A DNA stretch of 64,000 nucleotides. Source: Agarophyton chilense. Taxonomy: Eukaryota; Rhodophyta; Florideophyceae; Gracilariales; Gracilariaceae. Both the position numbers and the translations under genes were made by a program. Below the pieces are notes generated by a model, which saw nothing but the letters and a program-made list of their open reading frames with translations, had not been told where the DNA came from and searched no databases. Below, in pieces: positions 63,922 to 64,000 of this stretch. Numbering within the stretch: the first letter of the stretch is position 1; each line of letters begins with the position of its first letter. The stretch covers positions 930,001 to 994,000 of the forward strand of contig JARGXX010000113.1 in assembly GCA_030374765.1 (NCBI GenBank), in the 5' to 3' direction.

Positions 63922-64000
63922 ATTAGCTTGACTGATGACTGTCACAGTACCCTATTACTGATCAATACATAGTTATGTGCCCATCACCAGGTTCTTCAAT

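Overview
The window looks like nuclear DNA of a photosynthetic eukaryote with compact, mostly intron-free genes and a heavy load of transposable elements. A florideophyte red alga of the Chondrus type fits best. This is inference from several things seen: a nuclear bL17 gene and a LON-domain gene with plastid-type leaders, convergent genes 55-95 bp apart, only two short introns among nine confidently named genes, and abundant Ty1/copia, Ty3/gypsy and Mutator-like elements. No sequence search was possible, so the species is not certain.

Layout. Positions 1-3340 hold decayed sequence, a purine-rich degenerate tract and a lone LTR. Positions 3350-10740 are one Mutator-like element (MULE) with ~255-bp terminal inverted repeats and a perfect 9-bp target duplication. 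It carries a broken transposase, a Ulp1-like protease and a captured, broken MutS-homologue (MSH6-like) fragment. Positions 11072-24832 are the gene-rich core: SUMO E1 subunit AOS1, SDHAF3 (two introns), plastid bL17, a LON-domain protein, DENND6, two tandem TspO/MBR proteins, a nucleotidyltransferase-glucuronokinase fusion, V-ATPase subunit C and one unrecognised Ser-rich protein. Positions 24833-28609 show almost nothing. CMSS1/Cms1, STK19 and a small unknown ORF lie at 28610-31114.

From 31.6 kb on the window is nested repeats. A ~4.9-kb segment with a three-finger C2H2 gene occurs twice in direct orientation (about 31593-36525 and 58190-63130). Between the copies lie a Ty1/copia element (36748 to about 52165), a 10.8-kb chromodomain Ty3/gypsy element inserted into the copia reverse-transcriptase region (40396-51168, target duplication ACCGA), and a 5'-truncated second Ty3/gypsy element (about 53249-57351). 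The 3' LTR of that second element belongs to the same family as the lone LTRs at about 1902-2527 and 63314-63921.

Functionally the cellular genes are housekeeping: SUMO activation, succinate dehydrogenase assembly, plastid translation, Rab activation, vacuolar acidification, uronic-acid activation, ribosome biogenesis and a DNA-repair-linked winged-helix protein. They do not form one pathway. The most unusual items are a ~1.8-kb antisense reading frame inside the intact-boundary Ty3/gypsy element, the MULE that combines a Ulp1-like protease with an MSH6-like fragment, and the nucleotidyltransferase-glucuronokinase fusion.
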